NCBI RefSeq assembly: GCF_003732265.1
Contig: NZ_MOBK01000008.1
Location: 274,727-338,726 of the forward strand
Direction: 5' to 3'
Length of the DNA: 64,000 nt
Origin: Pseudomonas brassicacearum
Lineage (GTDB): Bacteria; Pseudomonadota; Gammaproteobacteria; Pseudomonadales; Pseudomonadaceae
The notes beneath the pieces are model-generated. The model saw only the letters and a list, made by a program, of their open reading frames with translations. It was not told the DNA's origin and did no database searches. Position numbers and translations under genes: made by a program. This document shows, in pieces, positions 16,666 to 25,037 of this stretch (the first letter of the stretch is position 1; each line of letters starts with the position of its first letter).

Positions 16666-17909
16666 ACATCGCCATCATCGGCAGTGGCATCTCGGGGCTG
16701 ACCTGCGCCTACCTGCTCAATCGCAGGCATGAGATCACCCTGTTCGAGGCCAGCGACCGGGCGGGCGGTCACACCCACACGGTCGACGTGGCGGTCGATG
16801 GCCAGCGCTATTCGGTAGACACCGGTTTCATCGTATTCAACGACAGGACCTACCCGAATTTCATCCGCCTGCTGGGCCAGCTCGGGGTGGGTTTCAAACC
16901 GACTGAAATGAGTTTCTCGGTGACGGACCCGGACACCGGTCTTGAGTACAACGGCAATAACCTCAACAGCCTGTTCGCCCAACGCCGTAACCTGTTGTCG
17001 CCAGGATTCTGGGGCATGGTGCGCGACATTCTGCGCTTCAATAAAGAAGCCCAGAGCGACCTGGCCCAAGGGCGCATCACCGCCGACACCACGCTGGACG
17101 ATTACTTGAAGGCCGGACACTACGGCGAGCGTTTTATCCTGCATTACATCGTGCCAATGGGTGCGGCGATCTGGTCGATGTCCATGGCGGACATGCTCGC
17201 TTTCCCGTTGCAGTTTTTTCTGCGGTTTTTCAAGAATCACGGGCTGCTGTCCATCAGCAATCGCCCGCAATGGTGCGTGATTGAAGGCGGATCCCATGCC
17301 TACGTCGGACCGCTGACCGCCTCGTTTCGCGAGAAAATTCGTCTCAACTGCCCCGTGACGCGCGTCGAGCGTGATGACGCCGGTGTGGTTATCCACAGCG
17401 CCGTGGGCAGCGAGCGCTTCGATAAAGTCGTGTTTGCCTGCCACAGCGATCAGGCGCTGAAACTGTTGGCCCGGCCGAGCGATGCCGAACAGTCGATCCT
17501 CGGCGCCCTGCCCTACGCCGATAACGAAGTCGTGCTGCACACTGATACGCGCTTGCTGCCCGTGCGCAAACGGGCCTGGGCCAGCTGGAATTATCGCCTC
17601 GGGGGCGCCGGTCACACACTGGCGGCAGTCACCTACGACATGAACATCCTGCAAGGTTTGCAGAGCGATACCACATTTTGCGTCAGCCTCAACCAGAGCG
17701 CCGGCATCCGCCCTGACAAAGTGCTCGGCACTTTTACCTACGCCCATCCGCAATACAGCCTGGCCGCCGTCGCTGCACAAGCGCGCTGGGGTGAACTGGA
17801 TGGCATGCAGCACAGCCATTTTTGCGGCGCTTACTGGGCCAACGGTTTCCATGAGGACGGCGTGGTCAGCGCCTTGCGAGTTGCCCGCTCCTTTGGAGAA
17901 GTGTTGTGA
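16662..17909 (+). CDS. FAD-dependent amine-oxidase-like protein (UfaD-like candidate)
   Basis: A 415-residue flavoprotein beginning MNIAIIGSGISGL, with the FAD GxGxxG at residues 7-12 and FEASDRAGGHTHTV next, the usual layout of the amine oxidase / phytoene desaturase superfamily. In Rhodobacter sphaeroides a flavin-dependent fatty-acid desaturase (UfaD) encoded next to a Cfa-like methyltransferase makes the methylated diene precursor of furan fatty acids. The neighbouring genes here invite the same assignment, but I cannot align the proteins, so it remains inference. It overlaps both neighbours (ATGA upstream, GTGA downstream). Confidence 0.85.
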   Translation: MNIAIIGSGISGLTCAYLLNRRHEITLFEASDRAGGHTHTVDVAVDGQRYSVDTGFIVFNDRTYPNFIRLLGQLGVGFKPTEMSFSVTDPDTGLEYNGNNLNSLFAQRRNLLSPGFWGMVRDILRFNKEAQSDLAQGRITADTTLDDYLKAGHYGERFILHYIVPMGAAIWSMSMADMLAFPLQFFLRFFKNHGLLSISNRPQWCVIEGGSHAYVGPLTASFREKIRLNCPVTRVERDDAGVVIHSAVGSERFDKVVFACHSDQALKLLARPSDAEQSILGALPYADNEVVLHTDTRLLPVRKRAWASWNYRLGGAGHTLAAVTYDMNILQGLQSDTTFCVSLNQSAGIRPDKVLGTFTYAHPQYSLAAVAAQARWGELDGMQHSHFCGAYWANGFHEDGVVSALRVARSFGEVL

Positions 17910-18721
17910 ACAGCGCCCTTTACAGTGGCTGGATTGCCCACCGGCGGTTTGCCCCAAGGCACCACCAATTCCGTTATCGGATCGGCCTGCTGTACCTCGA
18001 CCTCGACGAGCAAGACACCGTGCTCGGCTTGTCGCCCCTGTCCGGCAACAGCCGCTTTGCGCCCTTCTCGTTTCGCGAAACGGACTACCTGAAAACCTTT
18101 ACTGGCAAGGGCATGCGCTTGATCGATGCGGTTCGCCAGCAAGTCAGCGAAGCCATCGGTCACGCGCCACAAGGGCCGATCTGCCTGCTGACACAAGCCC
18201 GCAGTTGGGGCCTGTCGTTCAACCCGGTGAGTTTCTTCTATTGCCATGAAGCTGATGGGCAATTGGCGGCAATTGTCTGCGAAGTCACGAACACGCCATG
18301 GCGAGAACGTTTTCTCTATGTATTGCCGGCGAGGTCGCCGGAGAACCGGTTCGATTGCCATCAGCATTTCGTCGTGACCAAGGCTTTTGATGTGTCGCCA
18401 TTTTTGCCGCGGGATATCGAATACCGCATGAGTTTCAGCCCTGTCGCCAAAACGCTCGGGGTGCACATGGCGGATTGGCAGGGCGAACTGAAACTGTTCG
18501 ACGCCACGCTGAACCTGCATCGCGAAGCGTTAAACCGCAGCAGCCTGCACCGTTACCTGCGGCAGTTTCCGTGGATGACCGCGAAAACCTGCCTGGCGAT
18601 TTACTGGCAGGCGCTGCGCCTTTTTCTCAAACGTGCCCCGGTCTTTGCACATCGGGTTGCCGTTGGCAGCTTTCAAACCGCCACAGCTTCCTCCAAGGAT
18701 CGCCGTCATGAAATCCCCTAG
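17906..18721 (+). CDS. DUF1365 protein
   Basis: A 271-residue member of DUF1365, starting with GTG overlapping the previous stop and preceded by GGAGA. Typical elements are HRRFAPRHHQFRYRI near the N-terminus, WGLSFNPVSFFYCH (about residues 101-114) and CEVTNTPWRER. The family is almost always encoded between an FAD oxidoreductase and a Cfa-like enzyme, as here, but has no established activity. There is no signal peptide. It could be a partner enzyme in fatty-acid modification. The Cfa-like gene begins 14 bases before its stop. Confidence 0.87.
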   Translation: MNSALYSGWIAHRRFAPRHHQFRYRIGLLYLDLDEQDTVLGLSPLSGNSRFAPFSFRETDYLKTFTGKGMRLIDAVRQQVSEAIGHAPQGPICLLTQARSWGLSFNPVSFFYCHEADGQLAAIVCEVTNTPWRERFLYVLPARSPENRFDCHQHFVVTKAFDVSPFLPRDIEYRMSFSPVAKTLGVHMADWQGELKLFDATLNLHREALNRSSLHRYLRQFPWMTAKTCLAIYWQALRLFLKRAPVFAHRVAVGSFQTATASSKDRRHEIP

Positions 18722-19979
18722 CATTTTCGCCAAAGCCACTCTACCCGGCACCCACGGCTTGACCGGCGCGTTACTGCGCCGCGGCGTGCTACGGCAACTG
18801 GCTGCGCTCAAACACGGGCAATTGGTGGTTATAGAAGACAGCGAACGTCATGTCTTCGGCATGGCCGGCAGTCATTTGATCGGGGAGATTCATATCCTCG
18901 ACACTGCGGCATGGGGACTGGTGGCGAGTGGCGGTTCAATTGGGGCCGGGGAGGCGTTTATCCACGGGTACTGGAGTTCGCCGGACCTGACGGCCGTGGT
19001 GCGCGTCTTCGTCAGCAACCTCGAGGTGCTGGATGCGCTGGAAGGCGGCCTGGCAAAACTCGGGCGGCCGTTCGTTCAAGGGTTGCACTGGCTCAATCGC
19101 AACACCCGCAAGGGCTCGCAAAAAAACATCGCCGCCCATTACGACCTGGGCAATGACCTGTTCGAGCAGTTTCTCGATCCGACCATGATGTATTCCGCCG
19201 CGCAGTTTCTCAGCCCCGAAGACAGCCTCGAACAGGCGCAATTGAACAAACTCGAACGGATCTGCCAGAAACTCGCGTTGCAACCCAGTGATCACCTGCT
19301 GGAAATCGGCACTGGCTGGGGCAGCATGGCGCTGTACGCCGCGCAGCATTACGGCTGCAAGGTCACCACCACCACGCTCTCGAAAGAGCAATTCGCGTTT
19401 ACCGCTCAACGAATCGAAAACCTTGGCCTGCAAGACCAGGTCACGCTGCTGCTCAAGGATTACCGCGACCTCACCGGCCAGTACGACAAACTGGTGTCGA
19501 TCGAAATGATCGAAGCGGTCGGTCACCGCTTTCTGCCGACTTACTTCAAGCAATGCGCGCACCTACTCAAGAGCAACGGATTGATGCTGCTGCAGGCCAT
19601 CACCATTCGTGAACAACGCTACGAACAGGCCAAGGGCAATGTCGACTTCATCCAGCGTTACATCTTCCCCGGCGGTGCCCTGCCCTGCGTGCAGAAAATG
19701 CTCGAGATCGTCAGTCGCGACACCGACATGAACCTGCTGCACATGGAAGATTTCGGTTTGCACTACGCCCGGACCCTGCGCCTGTGGCATGAAAACTTTC
19801 GACGCGCCCAAGGCCGCTTGAGCGAGTTGGGCTACGACGACTATTTCCTGCGACTGTGGGAGTTTTACCTGTGCTACTGCGAAGGCGGCTTTCTGGAGCG
19901 CACCATCGGCACGGCGCAATTGCTGTTGGCCAAACCGTCGGCGATCACCGCGCCGCTGCTGGGTCGTTTCGATGCTTGA
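18708..19979 (+). CDS. Cfa-like SAM-dependent fatty-acid methyltransferase (UfaM-like candidate)
   Basis: A 423-residue enzyme of the cyclopropane fatty acid synthase family. The region AAHYDLGNDLFEQFLDPTMMYS (from 142) and the SAM-binding LEIGTGWGSMA (198-208) are clear, as is the C-terminal YCEGGFLERTIG. It acts on unsaturated phospholipid acyl chains. A true Cfa would make a cyclopropane. The neighbouring FAD desaturase-like and DUF1365 genes, and light induction of a gene called ufaM in P. putida, favour the branched-methyl furan fatty acid route. Another cfa elsewhere in the genome is likely. The stop overlaps the DUF2878 gene by eight bases. Confidence 0.87.
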   Translation: MKSPSIFAKATLPGTHGLTGALLRRGVLRQLAALKHGQLVVIEDSERHVFGMAGSHLIGEIHILDTAAWGLVASGGSIGAGEAFIHGYWSSPDLTAVVRVFVSNLEVLDALEGGLAKLGRPFVQGLHWLNRNTRKGSQKNIAAHYDLGNDLFEQFLDPTMMYSAAQFLSPEDSLEQAQLNKLERICQKLALQPSDHLLEIGTGWGSMALYAAQHYGCKVTTTTLSKEQFAFTAQRIENLGLQDQVTLLLKDYRDLTGQYDKLVSIEMIEAVGHRFLPTYFKQCAHLLKSNGLMLLQAITIREQRYEQAKGNVDFIQRYIFPGGALPCVQKMLEIVSRDTDMNLLHMEDFGLHYARTLRLWHENFRRAQGRLSELGYDDYFLRLWEFYLCYCEGGFLERTIGTAQLLLAKPSAITAPLLGRFDA

Positions 19980-20475
19980 ACGCGTGGCGAATGCCGTATT
20001 GTTTCAGTTCGGCTGGTTTGCCTGCGTGCTCGGCGGCAACAGCGCGTGGTTGCTGGTGGCACTCGCGGTACTGGTAATTCATCTGCTGTGGATAAGTCGC
20101 TGGACCGATGAAGGTCGATTGATCCTCAGCGTGATGCTGCTGGGCACCACCGTCGACAGTACCTTGCGCTGGCTGGGCGTATTCGATTTCAACGACGCCG
20201 CGCCATTGATTCCGTTGTGGCTAATGCTGTTGTGGGCACTGCTGGCAACCACGTTGCGCCATTGCCTGGCGTGGACCGCCAACCCCTGGTGGCTCGGCAG
20301 CGTGCTCGGTGCCGTCGGCGGGCCACTGTCGTATTACGCAGGCGGACAACTGGCGGGGGTGCAGTTTCCTTATGGACAATGGCTGACCCTGACCGGCATC
20401 GGACTACTCTGGGCGGCACTGTTTCCTGCACTTCACTTCATGGCCCAGCGGCTAGCCTCAGACACCCGCGACTGA
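19972..20475 (+). CDS. DUF2878 membrane protein
   Basis: A 167-residue, strongly hydrophobic protein with about five membrane segments and many Trp residues. Examples are VLFQFGWFACVLGGNSAWLL, FALAVLVIHLLW-type, LIPLWLMLLWALLA and the C-terminal LTLTGIGLLWAALFPALHF. It fits DUF2878, which recurs at the end of FAD/DUF1365/Cfa operons in gammaproteobacteria. The function is unknown. It may anchor or support the lipid-modifying enzymes. It overlaps the Cfa-like gene and is the last clear member of the operon. Confidence 0.83.
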   Translation: MLERVANAVLFQFGWFACVLGGNSAWLLVALAVLVIHLLWISRWTDEGRLILSVMLLGTTVDSTLRWLGVFDFNDAAPLIPLWLMLLWALLATTLRHCLAWTANPWWLGSVLGAVGGPLSYYAGGQLAGVQFPYGQWLTLTGIGLLWAALFPALHFMAQRLASDTRD

Positions 20476-20528
20476 GCGTCCGTCCGGCCTTTCACACAGC
20501 ATCGACCCACTGCCTTACACTGCGCGCC

Positions 20529-20834
20529 ATGAAAACCATTCCCCACACGCAAATCGCCGAACCGGCCGTGACGTGCTCAACCTGCGCGGCTTGCTGCTGT
20601 CAGCTTGAAGTGATGCTGATCACCGACACGGGCGTGCCCGAACGTTTTATCGATACCGATGATTGGGGCGGGGAAGTCATGCTGCGTCTGGACGACGGCT
20701 GGTGCGCGGCGCTGGATCGCAACAGCATGATGTGCACCATCTACGAAAAGCGCCCGCTGATCTGCCGGGAGTTCGAGATGGGCGCACCGGAGTGCATCGA
20801 AGAGCGCCAAGGGATCAGCACGGCGTATCGCTGA
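20529..20834 (+). CDS. YkgJ family cysteine cluster protein
   Basis: A 101-residue protein with the CSTCAACCC cluster near the N-terminus (about residues 16-24), then MCTIYEKRPLICREFEMGAPEC. These form the zinc or iron-sulfur binding pattern of the YkgJ (UPF0153) family, whose function is unclear. The start at 20529 is preferred, because upstream codons overlap DUF2878 out of frame. It lies 53 bases after the light operon, so it may be on the same transcript, but no overlap shows this. A REP pair follows. Confidence 0.85.
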   Translation: MKTIPHTQIAEPAVTCSTCAACCCQLEVMLITDTGVPERFIDTDDWGGEVMLRLDDGWCAALDRNSMMCTIYEKRPLICREFEMGAPECIEERQGISTAYR

Positions 20835-20855
20835 GTCCGAAGTCACCGAAGATCT

Positions 20856-20949
20856 AATGTGGGAGCGGGCTTGCTCGCGAATGCGGTGTGTCATTCAGCT
20901 AAATTGTTGACTGACACACCGCATTCGCGAGCAAGCCCGCTCCTACATT
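20856..20949. repeat. inverted pair of REP elements
   Basis: The arms AATGTGGGAGCGGGCTTGCT and complement face each other, with a second inner inverted repeat (GCGGTGTGTCA/TGACACACCGC). It lies between the convergent YkgJ-type gene and pagL. Confidence 0.9.
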
Positions 20950-20957
20950 GACCGTGT

Positions 20958-21485
20958 TTACAACGGCATTGTGTAGTGCAGCGAGTAGCTTTCTACGCCG
21001 TCGTTGTGACTGCTCATACCGGCATTGGAATAGTGCGTCGCACGAATCCCGACTTCATGCCCACCGGTAAAGCGCAGGCCAAAGCCGAATCGGTCTTCAA
21101 ACTGGAAGGCCTGGCCAAGGTTGTTGTCTTCAACTTCAGTGTGGGAGAACACCGCCACACCAATACCCGCCTCAAGGTAAGGTTTGACGGACTGGCCGGC
21201 AAACTCGTAAACGAACACCGGCGAGAATGACAGGCTGTTGTTGCCGGAGCTCTTGTCGCCATCCCAATAGGTATAGGCGCCACTCCAGTAACCGGTCAGG
21301 CGACCCACGTCGCTTTGCCACCAACTCTGATCCCAATCGAAGACCATGCCCAGTCGATAGGTCATGGTTGATTCGGTGGTCTGACCGACCCCGAACTCCA
21401 CGCCTGCCGCCTGTGCGGTGAAACTTTGCCCCATCAAAGCGGCCGCAATCGCGGCCAAGCAGAATAGTCGCTTCACTAGAAACAT
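20958..21485 (-). CDS. pagL: lipid A 3-O-deacylase
   Basis: A 175-residue outer-membrane beta-barrel enzyme that removes the 3-linked acyl chain from lipid A. A signal peptide ends at about residue 26 (AQA/AGVEFGVG). The mature part alternates polar and hydrophobic residues. The catalytic triad is recognisable as His151, Ser153 (HYS) and Glu165, with the same spacing as in the P. aeruginosa enzyme. Gene order (phr region, pagL, murI) matches PA4660-PA4662. The C-terminus ends in Leu rather than the usual Phe of barrels. Confidence 0.9.
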   Translation of the reverse strand: MFLVKRLFCLAAIAAALMGQSFTAQAAGVEFGVGQTTESTMTYRLGMVFDWDQSWWQSDVGRLTGYWSGAYTYWDGDKSSGNNSLSFSPVFVYEFAGQSVKPYLEAGIGVAVFSHTEVEDNNLGQAFQFEDRFGFGLRFTGGHEVGIRATHYSNAGMSSHNDGVESYSLHYTMPL

Positions 21486-21590
21486 CCTTTTCCGAACGAT
21501 TTCGTATGGTTTTTTTGTTACGCAACGCTATAGAAGTCGACGCTTAATCAGAAGTTCACCCCAATTACCCGCACTGCCCCAACTTTTTGG

Positions 21591-22382
21591 TCAACGCTCG
21601 AAGCTTCTCACAACGCCGGACGTATTCCACAGTATCGGCAAGATATTTCTGAAATGAACCGGATCGGCACTCGTCCAGAACTCGGCAGCACGCGCCGGCC
21701 CGTCAGCGAAGAGTTCACGCTCGGCCAACAGACGCTGAAGTTGTCGCGCTACCGCCGCCCCGGTGTCGATCAGGCTGATGTCATCCGGGATCATCTGCTT
21801 AAGCATAGGCTTCAGGAAGGGATAATGGGTACAGCCGAGAATCAAGGTATCGCAGCCGGCGCCGAGCAGCGGCTCGACATAGCTGGCCAGCAACTGGCGC
21901 AAGGCCTCGCTGTGCAAATCGCCGTTTTCAATCAGCTCGACCAGGCCGGGACACGGCTGAGTGATGACGCGCACATCGGTGGCGAAACGGTCGAGCAAGG
22001 CGGCGAACTTGGCACTCTGCAAGGTGCCGGTGGTGGCGAGCACGCCGACCACGCCGCTGCGGGTCGCGGCGGCGGCCGGTTTGACCGCCGGCTCCATGCC
22101 GACGATGGGCCACTGCGGATAATCGCGACGCAAGTCGGCAACGCCGGCGACGGTCGCGGTGTTACACGCCAGCACCAGGGCTTTGGCGCCCTGCTGCTGG
22201 AAAAAGTCGGCCATGACGCTGCAGCGCTGGCGGATGAATTCCGGGGTTTTCTCGCCGTAGGGAATGTTCCCGCAGTCGGCGACGTACAGCAGTGACTCGT
22301 TGGGCAGCAACCGCTGGATCTCGGCCAGCACCGAGAGCCCACCGACGCCGGAGTCGAACATGCCAATCGGCGCTTCACGCAT
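21591..22382 (-). CDS. murI: glutamate racemase
   Basis: A 263-residue cofactor-free enzyme making D-glutamate for peptidoglycan. The catalytic Cys residues are in ACNTAT (Cys73) and GCTHYP (Cys184), and Asp10 lies in MFDSGVGGLS. The start at 22382 gives the standard MREAPIGMFDSG N-terminus. The upstream 24 codons belong to the overlapping moeB end. It is the last gene of the hemA-prfA-prmC-moeB-murI operon, overlapping moeB by eight bases. Confidence 0.96.
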   Translation of the reverse strand: MREAPIGMFDSGVGGLSVLAEIQRLLPNESLLYVADCGNIPYGEKTPEFIRQRCSVMADFFQQQGAKALVLACNTATVAGVADLRRDYPQWPIVGMEPAVKPAAAATRSGVVGVLATTGTLQSAKFAALLDRFATDVRVITQPCPGLVELIENGDLHSEALRQLLASYVEPLLGAGCDTLILGCTHYPFLKPMLKQMIPDDISLIDTGAAVARQLQRLLAERELFADGPARAAEFWTSADPVHFRNILPILWNTSGVVRSFER

Positions 22383-23130
22383 GTGTCGAACCACAGACGC
22401 TGCAACCCGGATCACGCTTGACCCGCAATTCACGGAAGCGCGAGCCCAACGCATCGATCAGCAACAGACGCCCCACCAGCGGCTCGCCGAAACCGACCAA
22501 CAGTTTCAGGGCTTCCAGTGCCTGAAGGCTTCCGACCAGCCCCACCAACGGCCCGACCACGCCGGCCTCGCTGCACGTCAGTTCGGCTTCGCTGCCATGC
22601 CCGTATAAACAGTGGTAGCACGGGCTTTCCGGGCGGCGCGGGTCGAACACCGACAATTGCCCTTCGAGACGAATCGCCGCGCCACTGACCAGCGGTTTGC
22701 GGGCGACCACACAGGCCGCATTGACCGCTTCGCGGGTGGAGAAATTGTCGGAGCAGTCCAGCACCAGATCCACCGCGGCAACCGCTGCCGCGAGGGAGTC
22801 TTCGTCCAGCGCAGTGCGGTGGGCGATCAATTGAATCTCGGGATTGATGGCGGTCAAACGGCGAATCGCCGAATCAACCTTGCTCAGGCCGACGCTATCG
22901 GTGTCGTGAACGATCTGGCGTTGCAGGTTGGTCAGGTCGACCGTGTCGAAGTCGGCGAGGTGCAGCTCACCGACACCTGCCGCGGCCAGGTACAGCGCAA
23001 CCGGCGAGCCGAGCCCGCCGAGGCCGACGATCAATACGCGGCTTTCCTTCAGTCGCAACTGGCCGTCGATGTCGACATGCTGCAACAGAATCTGCCGACT
23101 GTAACGCAACAATTCCTGATCATTCAGCAC
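22375..23130 (-). CDS. moeB: molybdopterin-synthase adenylyltransferase
   Basis: A 251-residue ThiF/E1-like enzyme that adenylates the C-terminus of MoaD for sulfur transfer in molybdopterin synthesis. It has the nucleotide-binding GLGGLGSP (about residues 36-43) and the zinc-binding pairs CYHC (about 171-174) and CSVC near the C-terminus. ThiF homologues with similar length serve thiamine synthesis, but the synteny (PA4663) favours MoeB. It overlaps prmC by seven bases and murI by eight. Confidence 0.9.
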   Translation of the reverse strand: MLNDQELLRYSRQILLQHVDIDGQLRLKESRVLIVGLGGLGSPVALYLAAAGVGELHLADFDTVDLTNLQRQIVHDTDSVGLSKVDSAIRRLTAINPEIQLIAHRTALDEDSLAAAVAAVDLVLDCSDNFSTREAVNAACVVARKPLVSGAAIRLEGQLSVFDPRRPESPCYHCLYGHGSEAELTCSEAGVVGPLVGLVGSLQALEALKLLVGFGEPLVGRLLLIDALGSRFRELRVKRDPGCSVCGSTHA

Positions 23131-23954
23131 GGCAGGCGCCCCAGGCTGATACGTTCGTGCCCACCCAGATCAATTCGGCTGTGGACGTTTTCAAAGCCGC
23201 GGGTCAGCAACAAATCGCGCACGGCACTGGCTTGATCGTAGCCGTGTTCGAGCATCAGCCAGCCGCCCGCTTCCAGATAATCCGGCGCCTGGGCGACGAT
23301 CAAGCGCAGATCGTCGAGCCCGTCGACCCCGGCCACCAAGGCACTGGCCGGCTCGAAGCGCACGTCACCCTCCACCAGATGCGGATCGGAAGAAGGGATG
23401 TAAGGCGGGTTGCTGATGATCAGTTGGAAACGCTGACCGGCCAGGGCGCTGAACCAATGACTACTCAGCACCGTGGCGTTATTGAGGTGCAGGCGCTGGC
23501 GATTGCGTTCGGCCAGGGCCACCGCTTCCAGCACGCGATCCACTGCCGTGACCTGCCAGGCCGGATGCTCGCTGGCCAGGGCCAGGGCGATGGCGCCACT
23601 GCCGGTGCCGAGGTCGAGGACCTTGGCGGGTGTGGCCGGCAACAGCTCAAGCGCGGCCTCCACCAGCAATTCAGTGTCCGGGCGCGGGATCAGCGTGTGC
23701 GGCGCCACTTCCAGGTCGAGCTTCCAGAACCCTTGCTGCCCCAGAATGTAGGCCACAGGCTCACCGCCGCGACGACGCTGCAAGTAGCTGGCAAACGTCA
23801 GCGCCGCTTCGCTGGGAACGATGCGCTCCGGCCAGGTATGGAGAAAACTGCGCGGCTTGCCCAATGCGGCAGCCAGCAACAACTCGGCATCCAGACGCGC
23901 AGTGGGCGAGTCGGGCAAGTCGGCGGCGCGCAGTAAACTGGCAATGATCGTCAT
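23124..23954 (-). CDS. prmC: release factor glutamine N5-methyltransferase
   Basis: A 276-residue SAM methyltransferase that methylates the Gln of the GGQ motif in release factors. The SAM site LDLGTGSGAIALAL (113-126) and catalytic NPPY (182-185) are intact. The N-terminal helical release-factor-binding domain covers residues 1-75. It is encoded directly after its substrate RF1: its start codon abuts the prfA stop. The gene was formerly called hemK. Confidence 0.96.
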   Translation of the reverse strand: MTIIASLLRAADLPDSPTARLDAELLLAAALGKPRSFLHTWPERIVPSEAALTFASYLQRRRGGEPVAYILGQQGFWKLDLEVAPHTLIPRPDTELLVEAALELLPATPAKVLDLGTGSGAIALALASEHPAWQVTAVDRVLEAVALAERNRQRLHLNNATVLSSHWFSALAGQRFQLIISNPPYIPSSDPHLVEGDVRFEPASALVAGVDGLDDLRLIVAQAPDYLEAGGWLMLEHGYDQASAVRDLLLTRGFENVHSRIDLGGHERISLGRLPC

Positions 23955-25037
23955 TTACTCACCTATCGCTGCCAATTGATCGGCCTGGTATTCGGCCAGC
24001 AACGGCTCGATCACCGCATCGACGCCACCGGCAAGGATTTCGTCGAGCGAGTACAGCGTCAGGTTGACCCGATGGTCGGTAACCCGGCCCTGGGCAAAGT
24101 TATAGGTACGAATCCGCTCCGAGCGATCACCGGAACCGACCAGCAACTTACGCTCGCTGGCGATGGCATTGGCCGCGGCGCTGGTTTGCTGATCATTGAG
24201 TTTGGCCGACAGCCAGGACATCGCCCGGGCACGGTTCTTGTGCTGGGAGCGTTCTTCCTGGCACTCCACGACAATGCCGGACGGCAAGTGCGTGATGCGG
24301 ATCGCCGAGTCGGTCTTGTTGACGTGCTGACCACCAGCGCCGGAAGAACGATAGGTATCGACCCGCAGGTCCGCCGGGTTGATCTCGATCGCTTCCTGCT
24401 CGTCCGGCTCGGGTAACACCGCCACGGTGCAGGCCGAGGTGTGGATGCGGCCCTGGGATTCAGTGGCCGGCACCCGTTGCACGCGGTGCGCGCCGGATTC
24501 GAATTTCAGCTTGCCGTAAACGTTGTCGCCTTCGACCCGGGCAATGACTTCTTTATAGCCACCGTGTTCGCCCTCGTTCTCGGAAAGGATTTCCACCCGC
24601 CAGCCACGACGCTCGGCGTAACGCGAATACATGCGGAACAGGTCGCCGGAGAAAATCGCCGCCTCGTCGCCGCCGGTGCCGGCACGGATTTCGAGGAACA
24701 CGTTGCGCCCGTCGTTCGGGTCTTTCGGCAGCAGCATGCGTTGCAGGCTGGCTTCGAGTTCGATCAGTTGCTCCTTGGCTTCGCGGACTTCTTCCACGGC
24801 CATTTCGCGCATGTCCGGGTCGCTGTCCTTGAGCAGTGCCTGGGCGCCTTCGAGGTCGCCTTGCACTTTGAGCAACTGTTTATAGGTGCCGACAATCGGC
24901 TCGACTTCCGCGTATTCCTTGGAATAGGTGCGGAACTTGGCCTGATCGGAAATGACTTCGCCATCGCCAAGCAAGGCGGTCAATTCCTCGAAACGGTCCT
25001 GGAGGATGTCCAGCTTATTGAGCAGTGACGCTTTCAT
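23955..25037 (-). CDS. prfA: peptide chain release factor 1
   Basis: A 360-residue factor that reads UAA and UAG stop codons. The codon-recognition tripeptide Pro-Ala-Thr is at 190-192, and the GGQ loop is at 235-237, where Gln237 would be methylated by the PrmC encoded next. The length is standard. It overlaps hemA by four bases, so its level is tied to tetrapyrrole synthesis as in many proteobacteria. Confidence 0.97.
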   Translation of the reverse strand: MKASLLNKLDILQDRFEELTALLGDGEVISDQAKFRTYSKEYAEVEPIVGTYKQLLKVQGDLEGAQALLKDSDPDMREMAVEEVREAKEQLIELEASLQRMLLPKDPNDGRNVFLEIRAGTGGDEAAIFSGDLFRMYSRYAERRGWRVEILSENEGEHGGYKEVIARVEGDNVYGKLKFESGAHRVQRVPATESQGRIHTSACTVAVLPEPDEQEAIEINPADLRVDTYRSSGAGGQHVNKTDSAIRITHLPSGIVVECQEERSQHKNRARAMSWLSAKLNDQQTSAAANAIASERKLLVGSGDRSERIRTYNFAQGRVTDHRVNLTLYSLDEILAGGVDAVIEPLLAEYQADQLAAIGE

